7,615 bases of DNA, taken from the NCBI GenBank assembly GCA_030840515.1, contig JAVEEJ010000169.1, positions 1-7,615 of the forward strand. Direction: 5' to 3'. The notes below the pieces were generated by a model that saw only the letters and a list, made by a program, of their open reading frames with translations, was not told the DNA's origin and searched no databases. The position numbers and the translations under genes were made by a program. This DNA comes from Frankiaceae bacterium (GTDB lineage Bacteria > Actinomycetota > Actinomycetes > JAVEEJ01). This document shows, one piece after another, positions 1 through 6,173 of the stretch (position 1 is the first letter of the stretch; every line of letters begins with the position of its first letter).

Positions 1-200
1 ACCCTGCCGGTCGCCTCGTGCTCGACCACCAGCAACCCGGTGATGAGGAAGCCGCTCAGCACGAAGAAGAGGTCGACTCCGAGGAAGCCGCCCGGGAGCC
101 AGGACACCCCGCCGTGGAAGAGCAGGACGGCGGTGACAGCCAGCGCCCGCAGGCCATCGAGGGCGGGGTTCCGTGCGCCGGCCTCGCCCTCCCCACTCAC
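1..200 (-). CDS. Acyltransferase 3 (OafA/YrhL-type) membrane protein, N-terminal part
   Basis: Partial gene: only the first 66 codons are inside the window and the rest lies beyond the left edge. The reverse strand from the GTG at 200 reads VSGEGEAGARNPALDGLRAL and continues with the hallmark N-terminus of acyltransferase-3 proteins: LDGLRALAV (residues 14-22), the conserved His29 in LLFHGG, and GVDLFFVLSGFLIT (41-54), which begins transmembrane segments. Family members are multi-pass inner-membrane enzymes that transfer acetyl or other acyl groups to extracytoplasmic polysaccharides, lipids or antibiotics; His29 sits where the family's proposed catalytic His lies. The acceptor cannot be guessed from this fragment. 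No Shine-Dalgarno precedes the GTG, but a TACCCT hexamer lies six bases upstream, fitting a leaderless start. The gene diverges from the TipAS-domain gene at 256. The family call is secure; the exact start is less so. Confidence 0.88.
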   Translation of the reverse strand, partial: MSGEGEAGARNPALDGLRALAVTAVLLFHGGVSWLPGGFLGVDLFFVLSGFLITGLLVVEHEATGR

Positions 201-255
201 CTCGTCAGGGTAAAGCGCTTGACCGCGCGGTGGACCCGGACGGCACAGTTGCCCC
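201..255. promoter_or_regulatory. Divergent intergenic region with possible leaderless promoters
   Basis: These 55 bases separate two divergent genes. On the plus strand TTGACC (219-224) resembles a -35 box and CACAGT (244-249) a -10 box, with a longish 19-base spacer; only six bases separate the latter from the ATG at 256. On the minus strand TACCCT (complement of 207-212) lies exactly six bases before the GTG at 200, without a convincing -35. A -10 six to seven bases before the start codon, with no Shine-Dalgarno, is the typical arrangement for leaderless mRNAs, which are common in actinobacteria. This is pattern matching in GC-rich DNA and stays tentative. Confidence 0.3.
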
Positions 256-651
256 ATGACCGTCGAAAGCGATCCCTTCGCGCCCGAGACCTACGAGCGG
301 TGGGGGCACACGAGCGAGTACGCCGAGTCGCAGCGCAGGGTCTCGTCCTACTCGCCCTCAGACTGGGAGCGGATCCACGCTGCCGCTGCCGACCTCGAAG
401 CCCGGCTCGGTGCGGCGTGCGCCGCTGGCGTCGACCCGGCCTCCGAAGCGGCGATGGACCTGGTCGAGGAGCACCGGCAGGCGATCTGCGCGACCTACTA
501 CGAGTGCTCTCCGGTGATGCACCAGGCGCTGGGTGAGATGTACGTCGAGGACGAGCGGTTCGCGGCGCGCTACGAGGCGGCAGCGCCCGGCCTCACCGCC
601 TGGCTGAGGGCCACCATCGCGGCCAACACCGCGCGGCAGTCACCCCGGTAG
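256..651 (+). CDS. Stand-alone TipAS antibiotic-recognition domain protein
   Basis: The 131-residue protein matches the ligand-binding half of the thiostrepton-responsive MerR-family regulator TipA. Visible family features are YERWGHTSEYAESQRR (13-28) with the WGxTxxYxxS pattern, the Tyr32-to-Trp37 segment YSPSDW, EEHRQAI (71-77), YYECSPVMHQALGEMYVEDERF (81-102) and the C-terminal PGLTAWLRATIAAN (111-124). In the family this all-helical, globin-like fold binds thiopeptide and other multicyclic antibiotics. There is no MerR helix-turn-helix: the ATG at 256 opens the domain directly and nothing upstream encodes one. It could therefore act as a soluble drug-sequestering protein, as the short TipAS product does, or as a small-molecule sensor with a separate partner. 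Cys78 and Cys84 lie in the region where TipAS reacts with thiostrepton, but equivalence is not shown. No Shine-Dalgarno is present, so it may be leaderless. It leads the cluster with the two ROK kinases, 11 bases upstream of the first. Confidence 0.85.
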   Translation: MTVESDPFAPETYERWGHTSEYAESQRRVSSYSPSDWERIHAAAADLEARLGAACAAGVDPASEAAMDLVEEHRQAICATYYECSPVMHQALGEMYVEDERFAARYEAAAPGLTAWLRATIAANTARQSPR

Positions 652-662
652 CCTCCCGGCTC

Positions 663-1598
663 GTGGCCTTCGCGATCGGTGTCGACATCGGCGGCACCAA
701 GATCGCCGCCGGCCTCGTGGCCGAGGACGGGACGCTCCACGCCAACCTGCGAGAGCCCACGCCCGAGCAGCCGCTCGCGCTGCAGCAGGCCGTGGCCGAC
801 GTCGTCGGGAGCCTGGCCAGCCAGACGGACGTGGTGGCGGTCGGGATCGCGGTGGCGGGCTTCGTCTCCACGGATCGCTCGACCGTCGTGTCCGCACCCA
901 ACCTCGCGCTCGAGGACGTGGCGCTCGGCGCGTGGCTGCGTGAGCGACTCGGCCTCCCGGTATGGGTGGAGAACGACGCCAACGCGGCCGCCTGGGGGGA
1001 GCACCGGTTCGGCGCCGGGCGGGGCCGCGACCTGGTCTGCGTCACGGTCGGGACCGGCGTCGGCGGCGGGATCGTCGTCGACGGCCAGCTGGTGCGGGGG
1101 CACTGGGGCTTCGCCGCCGAGGTCGGGCACATCCCGCTGGTGCCGGACGGTCTGCCCTGCCCCTGTGGGTCGCGTGGTTGCTGGGAGCAGTACGGCAGCG
1201 GGACGGCACTGGTGCGCTACGCCAAGGAGCGCGCCGCCGCGGATCCCGAAGCGGCGCAGGCTCTGCTGGCCGGCGTCGGCGGCGACCCGGATCAGATCAC
1301 CGGCGACCACGTGACGGCAGCGGCCCGCGCGGGGGACCGGGTCGCGCTGAGCTGCTTCGAGGAGGTCGGGGGCTGGGCCGGGCGCGGGCTGGCGGTGCTG
1401 GCTGCCGTCCTCGACCCCCCGATGTTCGTCCTCGGTGGTGGCGTCTCCGACGCAGGTCCGCTGCTGATCGAGCCGACGGCGCGGATGCTCGCAGGTCTGC
1501 ACCCGACCGGGATGGGCGCCGCGCTTGGTGACGTGTGCGCCGCAGAGCTCGGCAACGAAGCGGGGCTGGTCGGGGCCGCTGACCTGGCGCGCCCATGA
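663..1598 (+). CDS. ROK-family sugar kinase (glucokinase-like), first of tandem pair
   Basis: A 311-residue ROK protein that probably phosphorylates glucose or a related (amino)sugar at O6 using ATP in the cytoplasm. Motifs in order: N-terminal phosphate loop VDIGGTK (7-13); PNL (79-81); ENDANAAAWGE (103-113), with Asp105 the expected catalytic base; the glycine-rich GTGVGGG (130-136); ExGH at Glu153-His156, which contacts the sugar; and the zinc site His156, Cys166, Cys168, Cys173 in the CxCGxxGCWE signature, followed by Glu175. The C-terminal VLGGGVSDAG (256-265) belongs to the nucleotide-binding lobe. Length is normal for actinobacterial glucokinases, and no DNA-binding domain precedes the kinase, so it is not a ROK repressor. 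The GTG start puts the phosphate loop at its usual place. It has no Shine-Dalgarno and follows the TipAS stop by 11 bases, suggesting coupled translation. The substrate is inferred from the family; ManNAc, fructose or GlcNAc remain possible. Confidence 0.92.
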   Translation: MAFAIGVDIGGTKIAAGLVAEDGTLHANLREPTPEQPLALQQAVADVVGSLASQTDVVAVGIAVAGFVSTDRSTVVSAPNLALEDVALGAWLRERLGLPVWVENDANAAAWGEHRFGAGRGRDLVCVTVGTGVGGGIVVDGQLVRGHWGFAAEVGHIPLVPDGLPCPCGSRGCWEQYGSGTALVRYAKERAAADPEAAQALLAGVGGDPDQITGDHVTAAARAGDRVALSCFEEVGGWAGRGLAVLAAVLDPPMFVLGGGVSDAGPLLIEPTARMLAGLHPTGMGAALGDVCAAELGNEAGLVGAADLARP

Positions 1599-2479
1599 CT
1601 CGGCTTGCCGTCGGCGTGGACATCGGCGGGACCAAGGTCGCCGCCGCGGTCGTGACAGACGACGGCACCGTCGTGGCCCGGGCCACCTCGCCCACGCCCA
1701 CCCAGGAGCTCGGGTCGGGCGCGGTGGAGGATGCGCTGGTCGGGGTCATCACCGAGCTCGGTGCGGCGCACTCTGTGGAGGCCGTCGGCATCGGCGCGGC
1801 CGGCCTTGTCGCCGACGGGCGGGTGCTCTACTGCCCGCACCTGCCGCTGCGGGGTGAGCCGGTGGCGCAGCGCGTCTCACAACGGGTGGGGCTTCCCGTC
1901 GTACTCGACAACGACGCGAACGCTGCCGCCCTGGGCGAGGCGCGCTTCGGTGCGGCGCGCGAGGCGGCGGTGGCGGTGTGCGTCAACCTGGGCACCGGCA
2001 TTGGCGGCGCCGTCCTGGCTCAGGGGCACCTGCTCCGCGGGGCCAACAGCCTGGCCGGGGAGTTCGGCCACATGACGATCAGCCCGGACGGGTTGCCCTG
2101 CGAGTGCGGACGCCGGGGGTGCTGGGAGCAGTACGCCAGCGGGCGTGCTCTGGAGCGGCTGGTCCCAGGGCAGCGCGGCGCTGAGATCACGGCGGCCGCC
2201 GGCTCCGGAGACGTTGCCGCGGTCTCCGGGCTGGCCGAGGTCGGGCGCTGGCTCGGGCTCGGCCTGGCCAACCTGGTGGCGGCGTACGACCCCGACCTCA
2301 TCGTCGTCGGTGGCGGGGTCAGCGACGCCGACGTGCTGCTGCTCGACCCGGCCAGGGCGGCGCTGGCGCAGCAGCTGTTCGCCAGCGCGTGGCGGCCCCC
2401 GGTGCCCGTGGTCCGAGCCGTGCTCGGGGTGGACGCGGGAGTCGTCGGTGCCGCCGCGCTCGCGCTCGGCCTCGGCTAG
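1595..2479 (+). CDS. ROK-family sugar kinase, second of tandem pair
   Basis: A 294-residue ROK protein, clearly a paralogue of the preceding gene. It keeps VDIGGTK (8-14), DNDANAAALGE (105-115) with catalytic Asp107, GTGIGG (133-138), ExGH at Glu156-His159, and the complete zinc site His159, Cys169, Cys171, Cys176 with CWEQ after it, so it should be catalytically competent. Two differences stand out. The helical segment between the zinc motif and the C-terminal lobe is 22 residues shorter (185-227 here against 182-246 in the neighbour). The family PNL motif reads PHL (81-83), with His82 in place of Asn80 of the first kinase, next to the sugar pocket. The substrate may therefore differ. The ATG overlaps the TGA of the first kinase (ATGA), so translation is probably coupled and stoichiometry matched. 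The stop lies six bases from that of the convergent deacetylase gene. The substrate cannot be fixed from sequence. Confidence 0.92.
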   Translation: MTRLAVGVDIGGTKVAAAVVTDDGTVVARATSPTPTQELGSGAVEDALVGVITELGAAHSVEAVGIGAAGLVADGRVLYCPHLPLRGEPVAQRVSQRVGLPVVLDNDANAAALGEARFGAAREAAVAVCVNLGTGIGGAVLAQGHLLRGANSLAGEFGHMTISPDGLPCECGRRGCWEQYASGRALERLVPGQRGAEITAAAGSGDVAAVSGLAEVGRWLGLGLANLVAAYDPDLIVVGGGVSDADVLLLDPARAALAQQLFASAWRPPVPVVRAVLGVDAGVVGAAALALGLG

Positions 2480-2485
2480 CTGGGG

Positions 2486-3202
2486 TCAGGCGGTCTGCAG
2501 GACGGTGAACGCCTCGGCGAGGCGGCCCGTCTCCAGGCCCGCGCGCTCGGCGTTGAGCCCGAGCCACCCGCGCAGCCGCTCCTCGAGGTCGTCCATGTGC
2601 GCCGTCTGCGACTCGTGCGCCTTGAGCGCGGCGATCTTGCGCTCGAAGCGGTCGGTCACGTCGACGAAGTGGTTGGGGTTCTCATCGCCCGAGAGCCAGA
2701 CCTCCGACACGGTCCACGCCTCGTGACCCTCTTCTGCCAGCTCGGGGAACGCGAAGGGGTTGCGGGCGTCGGGGTAGACCGCGCACATCGCCGCCTCGCC
2801 CACCGCCAAGTGATCGGGGTGGGACGTGGCGATGCGCACGAAGTTGCGCCGGGGGCTTTGGGTGAGCACGCGTTGCGGCCGCACCTCGCGGATCACCCGT
2901 GAGATGTCGCGGCGCAGCTCCTGGCTGACGACGACCGAGCCGTCCCGGTAGCCGAGGAAGCGCACCTCTTTGACGCCCACCTCGGCCGCGGCAGCGCGTT
3001 GCTCGGCCTGGCGGATGCCGGCGATCTCAGAGCGGGGGACGGCCGGGTCGAAGCCGCCCGCATCACCGTTGGTGGTGATGCAGTAGGTGACCTCGATGCC
3101 TGACTCGGTCCAGCCGAAGATCGTGCCGGCAGCGCCGAAGTCGACGTCGTCAGGGTGGGCCGTGACGACCAGGATCCGCTCGATGTCTGCGTCCGCAAGC
3201 AT
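2486..3202 (-). CDS. PIG-L/LmbE-family zinc-dependent deacetylase
   Basis: A 238-residue cytoplasmic protein of the PIG-L/LmbE family, whose members hydrolyse N-acetyl groups from GlcNAc-type sugars (MshB in mycothiol synthesis, PIG-L in GPI synthesis) or cleave mycothiol conjugates (Mca). The N-terminal strand ILVVTAHPDDVDFG contains the AHPDD signature (15-19), giving zinc ligands His16 and Asp19, with Asp18 the likely general base. The second signature SHPDH (127-131) supplies the third ligand, His131. TNGDAGG (44-50) and FLGYRDG (82-88) are family landmarks. Length suits the unassigned actinobacterial LmbE group and is shorter than MshB or Mca, so neither name is applied. The ATG is nine bases after the LVIVD gene's stop on the same strand and no close Shine-Dalgarno is seen, indicating co-transcription and coupled translation. 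No signal peptide is present, so it acts inside the cell although its partner is secreted. Confidence 0.9.
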   Translation of the reverse strand: MLADADIERILVVTAHPDDVDFGAAGTIFGWTESGIEVTYCITTNGDAGGFDPAVPRSEIAGIRQAEQRAAAAEVGVKEVRFLGYRDGSVVVSQELRRDISRVIREVRPQRVLTQSPRRNFVRIATSHPDHLAVGEAAMCAVYPDARNPFAFPELAEEGHEAWTVSEVWLSGDENPNHFVDVTDRFERKIAALKAHESQTAHMDDLEERLRGWLGLNAERAGLETGRLAEAFTVLQTA

Positions 3203-3211
3203 GCCTGCAGG

Positions 3212-4675
3212 CTAGTGCGCTCCTGCGACGAGAGTCCCGCAGCCCCAGCCCCAGCGGCTCGACGCCTTGACCAGGTCGACGTGCGGTGCGGCCCCGAGCC
3301 ACGACGCCCGCACCGGAGCCACGACTGTGGGCAGCGTCTTACTCGGCGTCCCGCGGTCGACCCGCAGCACGTCGATGCCGCGCCCCACATCGGCGGTGTA
3401 GATGATCGAGTCGGTGATCCAGTAGCCGGCCCAGGTCATCGAGTTGGGGGCCATGTAGTAGCCAACCTGGCGGATCTTCTTCGGGTTGCTCACATCAAGC
3501 ACCCGCAGGCCCTGCTCGTACCACGCGTCGGCGACCAGGCCCTTGCGCTCGTTGAACCAGTGGGAGGAGCACATCGCGCTGACCGGAGCCTTGATCCCGC
3601 CGACGTCCTTGGCGGCGGACAGCTCCGTGCGCCACTGGTTGAGCAGCGTGAAGGTCTTGCCCTTGCTGTGGTCGCGCACGTCCCAGGTCTGGAACTTGCC
3701 CTGGCCCTTGCACGCCTCGCCGGGGTACTTCGTGTCGGTGTAATCCTCCTCGGTCGTGAGGAGCAGCTCGCCCTTGCGGAGCGGCGCACCAGCTGTGCGC
3801 GAGGTCCGCGGCGCGTAGGACTTGGCGTCGGGGTGCTTGGAGTTGTGGATGATGAAGTCGTTGACGCTCGGGTCGATGCCCTTGGCGCCGCTCGTCGCGA
3901 GCAGCCGCGGCTTGAGTGGGTTGGTCGCGTCGTACACGGCGGCGCCGCCCGACCCCGTCACCCAGACCCGGCCGGCGGCGTCGACGTCGGCGTCGTGGAC
4001 GGCACCGGTGCGGGCCTTGCCCTTCGTTCCGAAGCCGGCGCTTCCAGCCGAGGCCGGGCTGGTGAACTTGCCGGCCAGCTTGGGCGCGGAGGGCTCACGC
4101 AGGTCTGCCACGTAGACGTCGTACCCGCCGGTCAGCCACACCCACTTGCACCCCTGGTGGATGCAGTTGGCGATGTGGCCCGGCCCGCGGTCCTGGTTCT
4201 GCGGGTCGCTGATGTTGAGCGTGGACAGCAGCGTCAGCTGGGGCTTGCTCACGTCGATGATGTAGACGAGGCCGCCGGTGCTGCCCTTCTCGCGGTCGTT
4301 GCTGATGATCGCGATCTTGCCGTCGGTCTGGACGTCCTCGTTCTCGAAGTGCGGCAGCGGCAGCACCGACTCGAGCTTGGGGTTGGCCGGGTCGCTGATG
4401 TCCAGCGACGTCACGCCGTCCCAGCCGCTGGCGATGGCCCGCTTGCCCCCGGGCATGACCTGCAGCCCCGCGTAGGTGCCGGGGAAGGTGGTCAGCAGCG
4501 AGACGTTGCCGCTCGCGAGCGTGCTGCCCTCAGCGGTCGAGAGCGTCGTCCCGAGGCGCGCGGCGGCGTCCTTGGCGAGGCTCAGGGCACGCGTGTCGGG
4601 GGTCGACGCCCCGGCGGACAGCGGGGCGGCCAGCGCGGTCGCGGCGATCAGGGGCATCCAGCGGCGCAGCTTCAT
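3212..4675 (-). CDS. Secreted LVIVD-repeat beta-propeller protein
   Basis: A 487-residue exported protein of unknown biochemical role. MKLRRWMPLIAATALAAPLS is a Sec signal peptide with likely cleavage after the Ala-Gly-Ala at about 21-23; there is no lipobox or sortase tail. The body carries degenerate repeats of the LVIVD type, each ending in a strand plus a D[IVLA]xxPxxP-like turn: around GVTSLDISDPANP (87-99), VYIIDVSKP (137-145), VYVADLREPSAP (187-198), AAVYDATNPLKP (245-256) and LRVLDVSNP (390-398). Such repeats form blades of a beta-propeller. Five cysteines follow the signal (171, 176, 322, 369, 479); Cys171 and Cys176 are close enough to be a disulfide or metal-site pair. The ATG start is supported by the signal peptide; no clear Shine-Dalgarno is visible. 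It heads a two-gene unit with the deacetylase and diverges from a second secreted propeller gene at 4786. Binding or surface scaffolding is plausible but not shown. Confidence 0.85.
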   Translation of the reverse strand: MKLRRWMPLIAATALAAPLSAGASTPDTRALSLAKDAAARLGTTLSTAEGSTLASGNVSLLTTFPGTYAGLQVMPGGKRAIASGWDGVTSLDISDPANPKLESVLPLPHFENEDVQTDGKIAIISNDREKGSTGGLVYIIDVSKPQLTLLSTLNISDPQNQDRGPGHIANCIHQGCKWVWLTGGYDVYVADLREPSAPKLAGKFTSPASAGSAGFGTKGKARTGAVHDADVDAAGRVWVTGSGGAAVYDATNPLKPRLLATSGAKGIDPSVNDFIIHNSKHPDAKSYAPRTSRTAGAPLRKGELLLTTEEDYTDTKYPGEACKGQGKFQTWDVRDHSKGKTFTLLNQWRTELSAAKDVGGIKAPVSAMCSSHWFNERKGLVADAWYEQGLRVLDVSNPKKIRQVGYYMAPNSMTWAGYWITDSIIYTADVGRGIDVLRVDRGTPSKTLPTVVAPVRASWLGAAPHVDLVKASSRWGWGCGTLVAGAH

Positions 4676-4697
4676 GGTCGTTGACTTCGACCTAACA

Positions 4698-4713
4698 CGG
4701 CAGGCTCCTGCCG
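4698..4713. promoter_or_regulatory. 16-base inverted repeat between divergent secreted-protein genes (candidate operator)
   Basis: CGGCAGGCTCCTGCCG has perfect seven-base arms around a CT centre. It lies 22 bases before the ATG of the LVIVD gene and 72 bases before the GTG of the Asp-box protein, within a 110-base divergent region (4676-4785) that otherwise shows no convincing -10/-35 pair in either direction. The symmetry and the position near one start suit a dimeric repressor site. The arms are GC-rich, so a chance palindrome or a small mRNA hairpin in the LVIVD leader is also possible. Confidence 0.4.
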
Positions 4714-4776
4714 GGGCGCAGGAAGCCGCCGCCCGGCGTCGAACTCCAGAACAAGCTCATCTGTGCACCCACGCCT

Positions 4777-4781
4777 GGAGG
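4777..4781 (+). promoter_or_regulatory. Shine-Dalgarno GGAGG for the Asp-box protein
   Basis: GGAGG sits four bases before the GTG at 4786. It is one of only two strong ribosome binding sites in the window and decides this GTG start, which also places the signal peptide at the N-terminus. Confidence 0.75.
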
Positions 4782-4785
4782 ACCC

Positions 4786-6168
4786 GTGCGCCGCGCCGCT
4801 CTCATCTCGCTCTCCGTGACCGTGGTCGCGGCTGTGGCCGCGGCGCCGTTCGCGATCGCCGGCACGCCGAAGGCCGCCTACGCGGCCACGATCCTGCCCA
4901 AGGCGGGCGGCGAGCCCAACGTCACCATCAGCCCGAGCGGCCGCACCGTGCTCGCGGACGGCCTCGGCGGCGGCAACGGGCCGGCCGACCTCTACCGCTC
5001 GACGGACTTCGGCAAGCACTTCACCCGGACCGCGATCAAGGTGCCCAACGTCGGGGGCGGCGACTGGGACATGCACTTCATCAACGAGAAGACGGTCATC
5101 GGCGTCGACCTCGACCTGACCGCGGGCCTGTACGTCGACGTGTCGAAGGACGCGGGGCTGACCTGGACCCAGTCCAAGATCCAGAGCGACGTCTACGACC
5201 GCCCGTGGGTCGCCGGCAAGGGCAAGGACGTGTACGTCGTCGCGAAGGGCTTCGACGGCATCCCCTACCTCTACATCTCCCACGACACCGGCGCGACGTT
5301 CGGCACCACCCCGGTCCCGCTCTACGGCACGGGCGTGGTCCCCGCTGAGGCGGGCGGCACCTCGCCCAACCCGGCCGAGGCATTCGTCACCAACCAGGAC
5401 GCCTACGTCGACAACCTGACCGTGGACCCGAAGACCGGCGACGTCTTCGTGCTCTACGGCATCGACCCCCCGTCGACGTACTCGCCCACCAAGCCGCTGG
5501 GCGTGCCGGCGCGGGTCTACGTCGCCCACCTCGAGGGCACCGAGGGCGCGACCCCGACCATGGTGAGCCACCCGGTCTACCTCGGCGGCTCCGGTGACGC
5601 GTTCTACGCCGGGTTCAACTGGATGGCGCTCGACCAGGCGCACACGCTCTACGTCACCGCGAACGGGCTGCACAACGGCCACCAGTCGGCGTGGCTGAGC
5701 TACAGCAAGGACCACGGCAAGACCTGGTCCAAGCTCGTCGACGTCGGCACGCCGGGCAAGGCCAGCGTCTACGCCGCGATCGCCGGCGGGGCCAAGGGCA
5801 CGCTCGCGATGAACTACTACGAGGGCACCGGCACCGACCCCAACGTCGCGCAGAACTGGTACGCGACGATGGTGAACATCACGGCTGCCGACACCGCCAA
5901 GCCGAAGGTGACCCGCACCCGCGTGCTCGCCAAGCCCGTGCACACCAAGGACATCTGCCTCGACGGCATCCTCTGCGGCATCCCCGGCTTCGGTGACAAC
6001 CGGGACCTGCTCGACTACATCGACGTGGCGATCGCGCCGGACGGGTCGGCCATCGCGGTGTTCGCCTCTGACGGCCCGGCCTCGGCCGACGCGTCGTCGG
6101 GGACGTCGACGATCGTGGTGCGCCAGACCGCAGGGCCCAAGCACGGCAAGGGCGTCGACGGCACCTGA
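4786..6168 (+). CDS. Secreted Asp-box (BNR/sialidase-fold) beta-propeller protein
   Basis: A 460-residue exported protein. MRRAALISLSVTVVAAVAAA is a Sec signal peptide, with likely cleavage after Ala-Ile-Ala (23-25) or a few residues later. Four Asp-boxes of the SxDxGxxW/F type are visible: STDFGKHF (72-79), SKDAGLTW (120-127), SHDTGATF (165-172) and SKDHGKTW (307-314). They mark blades of the sialidase-like propeller shared by exo-sialidases, photosystem assembly factors, sortilins and many glycan-binding proteins. The Phe/Tyr-Arg-Ile-Pro motif that carries the first catalytic Arg of true sialidases is absent; the comparable position may be DRPWVAG (138-144). Enzymatic sialidase activity is therefore doubtful. 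Cys391 and Cys397 (CLDGILC) could form a disulfide loop. The GTG start has a GGAGG four bases upstream. There is no membrane anchor or sorting signal, so it is probably released. It diverges from the LVIVD propeller gene, and the two may be co-regulated. Substrate or ligand is unknown. Confidence 0.85.
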   Translation: MRRAALISLSVTVVAAVAAAPFAIAGTPKAAYAATILPKAGGEPNVTISPSGRTVLADGLGGGNGPADLYRSTDFGKHFTRTAIKVPNVGGGDWDMHFINEKTVIGVDLDLTAGLYVDVSKDAGLTWTQSKIQSDVYDRPWVAGKGKDVYVVAKGFDGIPYLYISHDTGATFGTTPVPLYGTGVVPAEAGGTSPNPAEAFVTNQDAYVDNLTVDPKTGDVFVLYGIDPPSTYSPTKPLGVPARVYVAHLEGTEGATPTMVSHPVYLGGSGDAFYAGFNWMALDQAHTLYVTANGLHNGHQSAWLSYSKDHGKTWSKLVDVGTPGKASVYAAIAGGAKGTLAMNYYEGTGTDPNVAQNWYATMVNITAADTAKPKVTRTRVLAKPVHTKDICLDGILCGIPGFGDNRDLLDYIDVAIAPDGSAIAVFASDGPASADASSGTSTIVVRQTAGPKHGKGVDGT

Positions 6169-6173
6169 GGCTT

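Noticed and set aside
570..1502. A 310-residue minus-strand open frame across the first ROK kinase
   Set aside because: Arg/Gly/Asp/His-rich antisense shadow; the plus strand has every ROK motif in frame.
663..2479. ROK-family transcriptional repressors (NagC/Mlc type)
   Set aside because: Both proteins begin directly with the kinase phosphate loop; there is no N-terminal helix-turn-helix, and both keep catalytic residues.
2486..3202. Naming the deacetylase mshB or mca (mycothiol pathway)
   Set aside because: The protein is shorter than both and sits away from any mycothiol gene; only the general family signature is supported.
3155..4684. A 509-residue open frame on the plus strand opposite the LVIVD gene
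   Set aside because: It mirrors the minus-strand coding frame, has no recognisable motif and overlaps the whole LVIVD gene, whose signal peptide and repeats make it the real gene.
4786..6168. Naming the Asp-box protein nanH/sialidase
   Set aside because: Asp-boxes indicate fold only; the RIP motif and catalytic residues cannot be identified.
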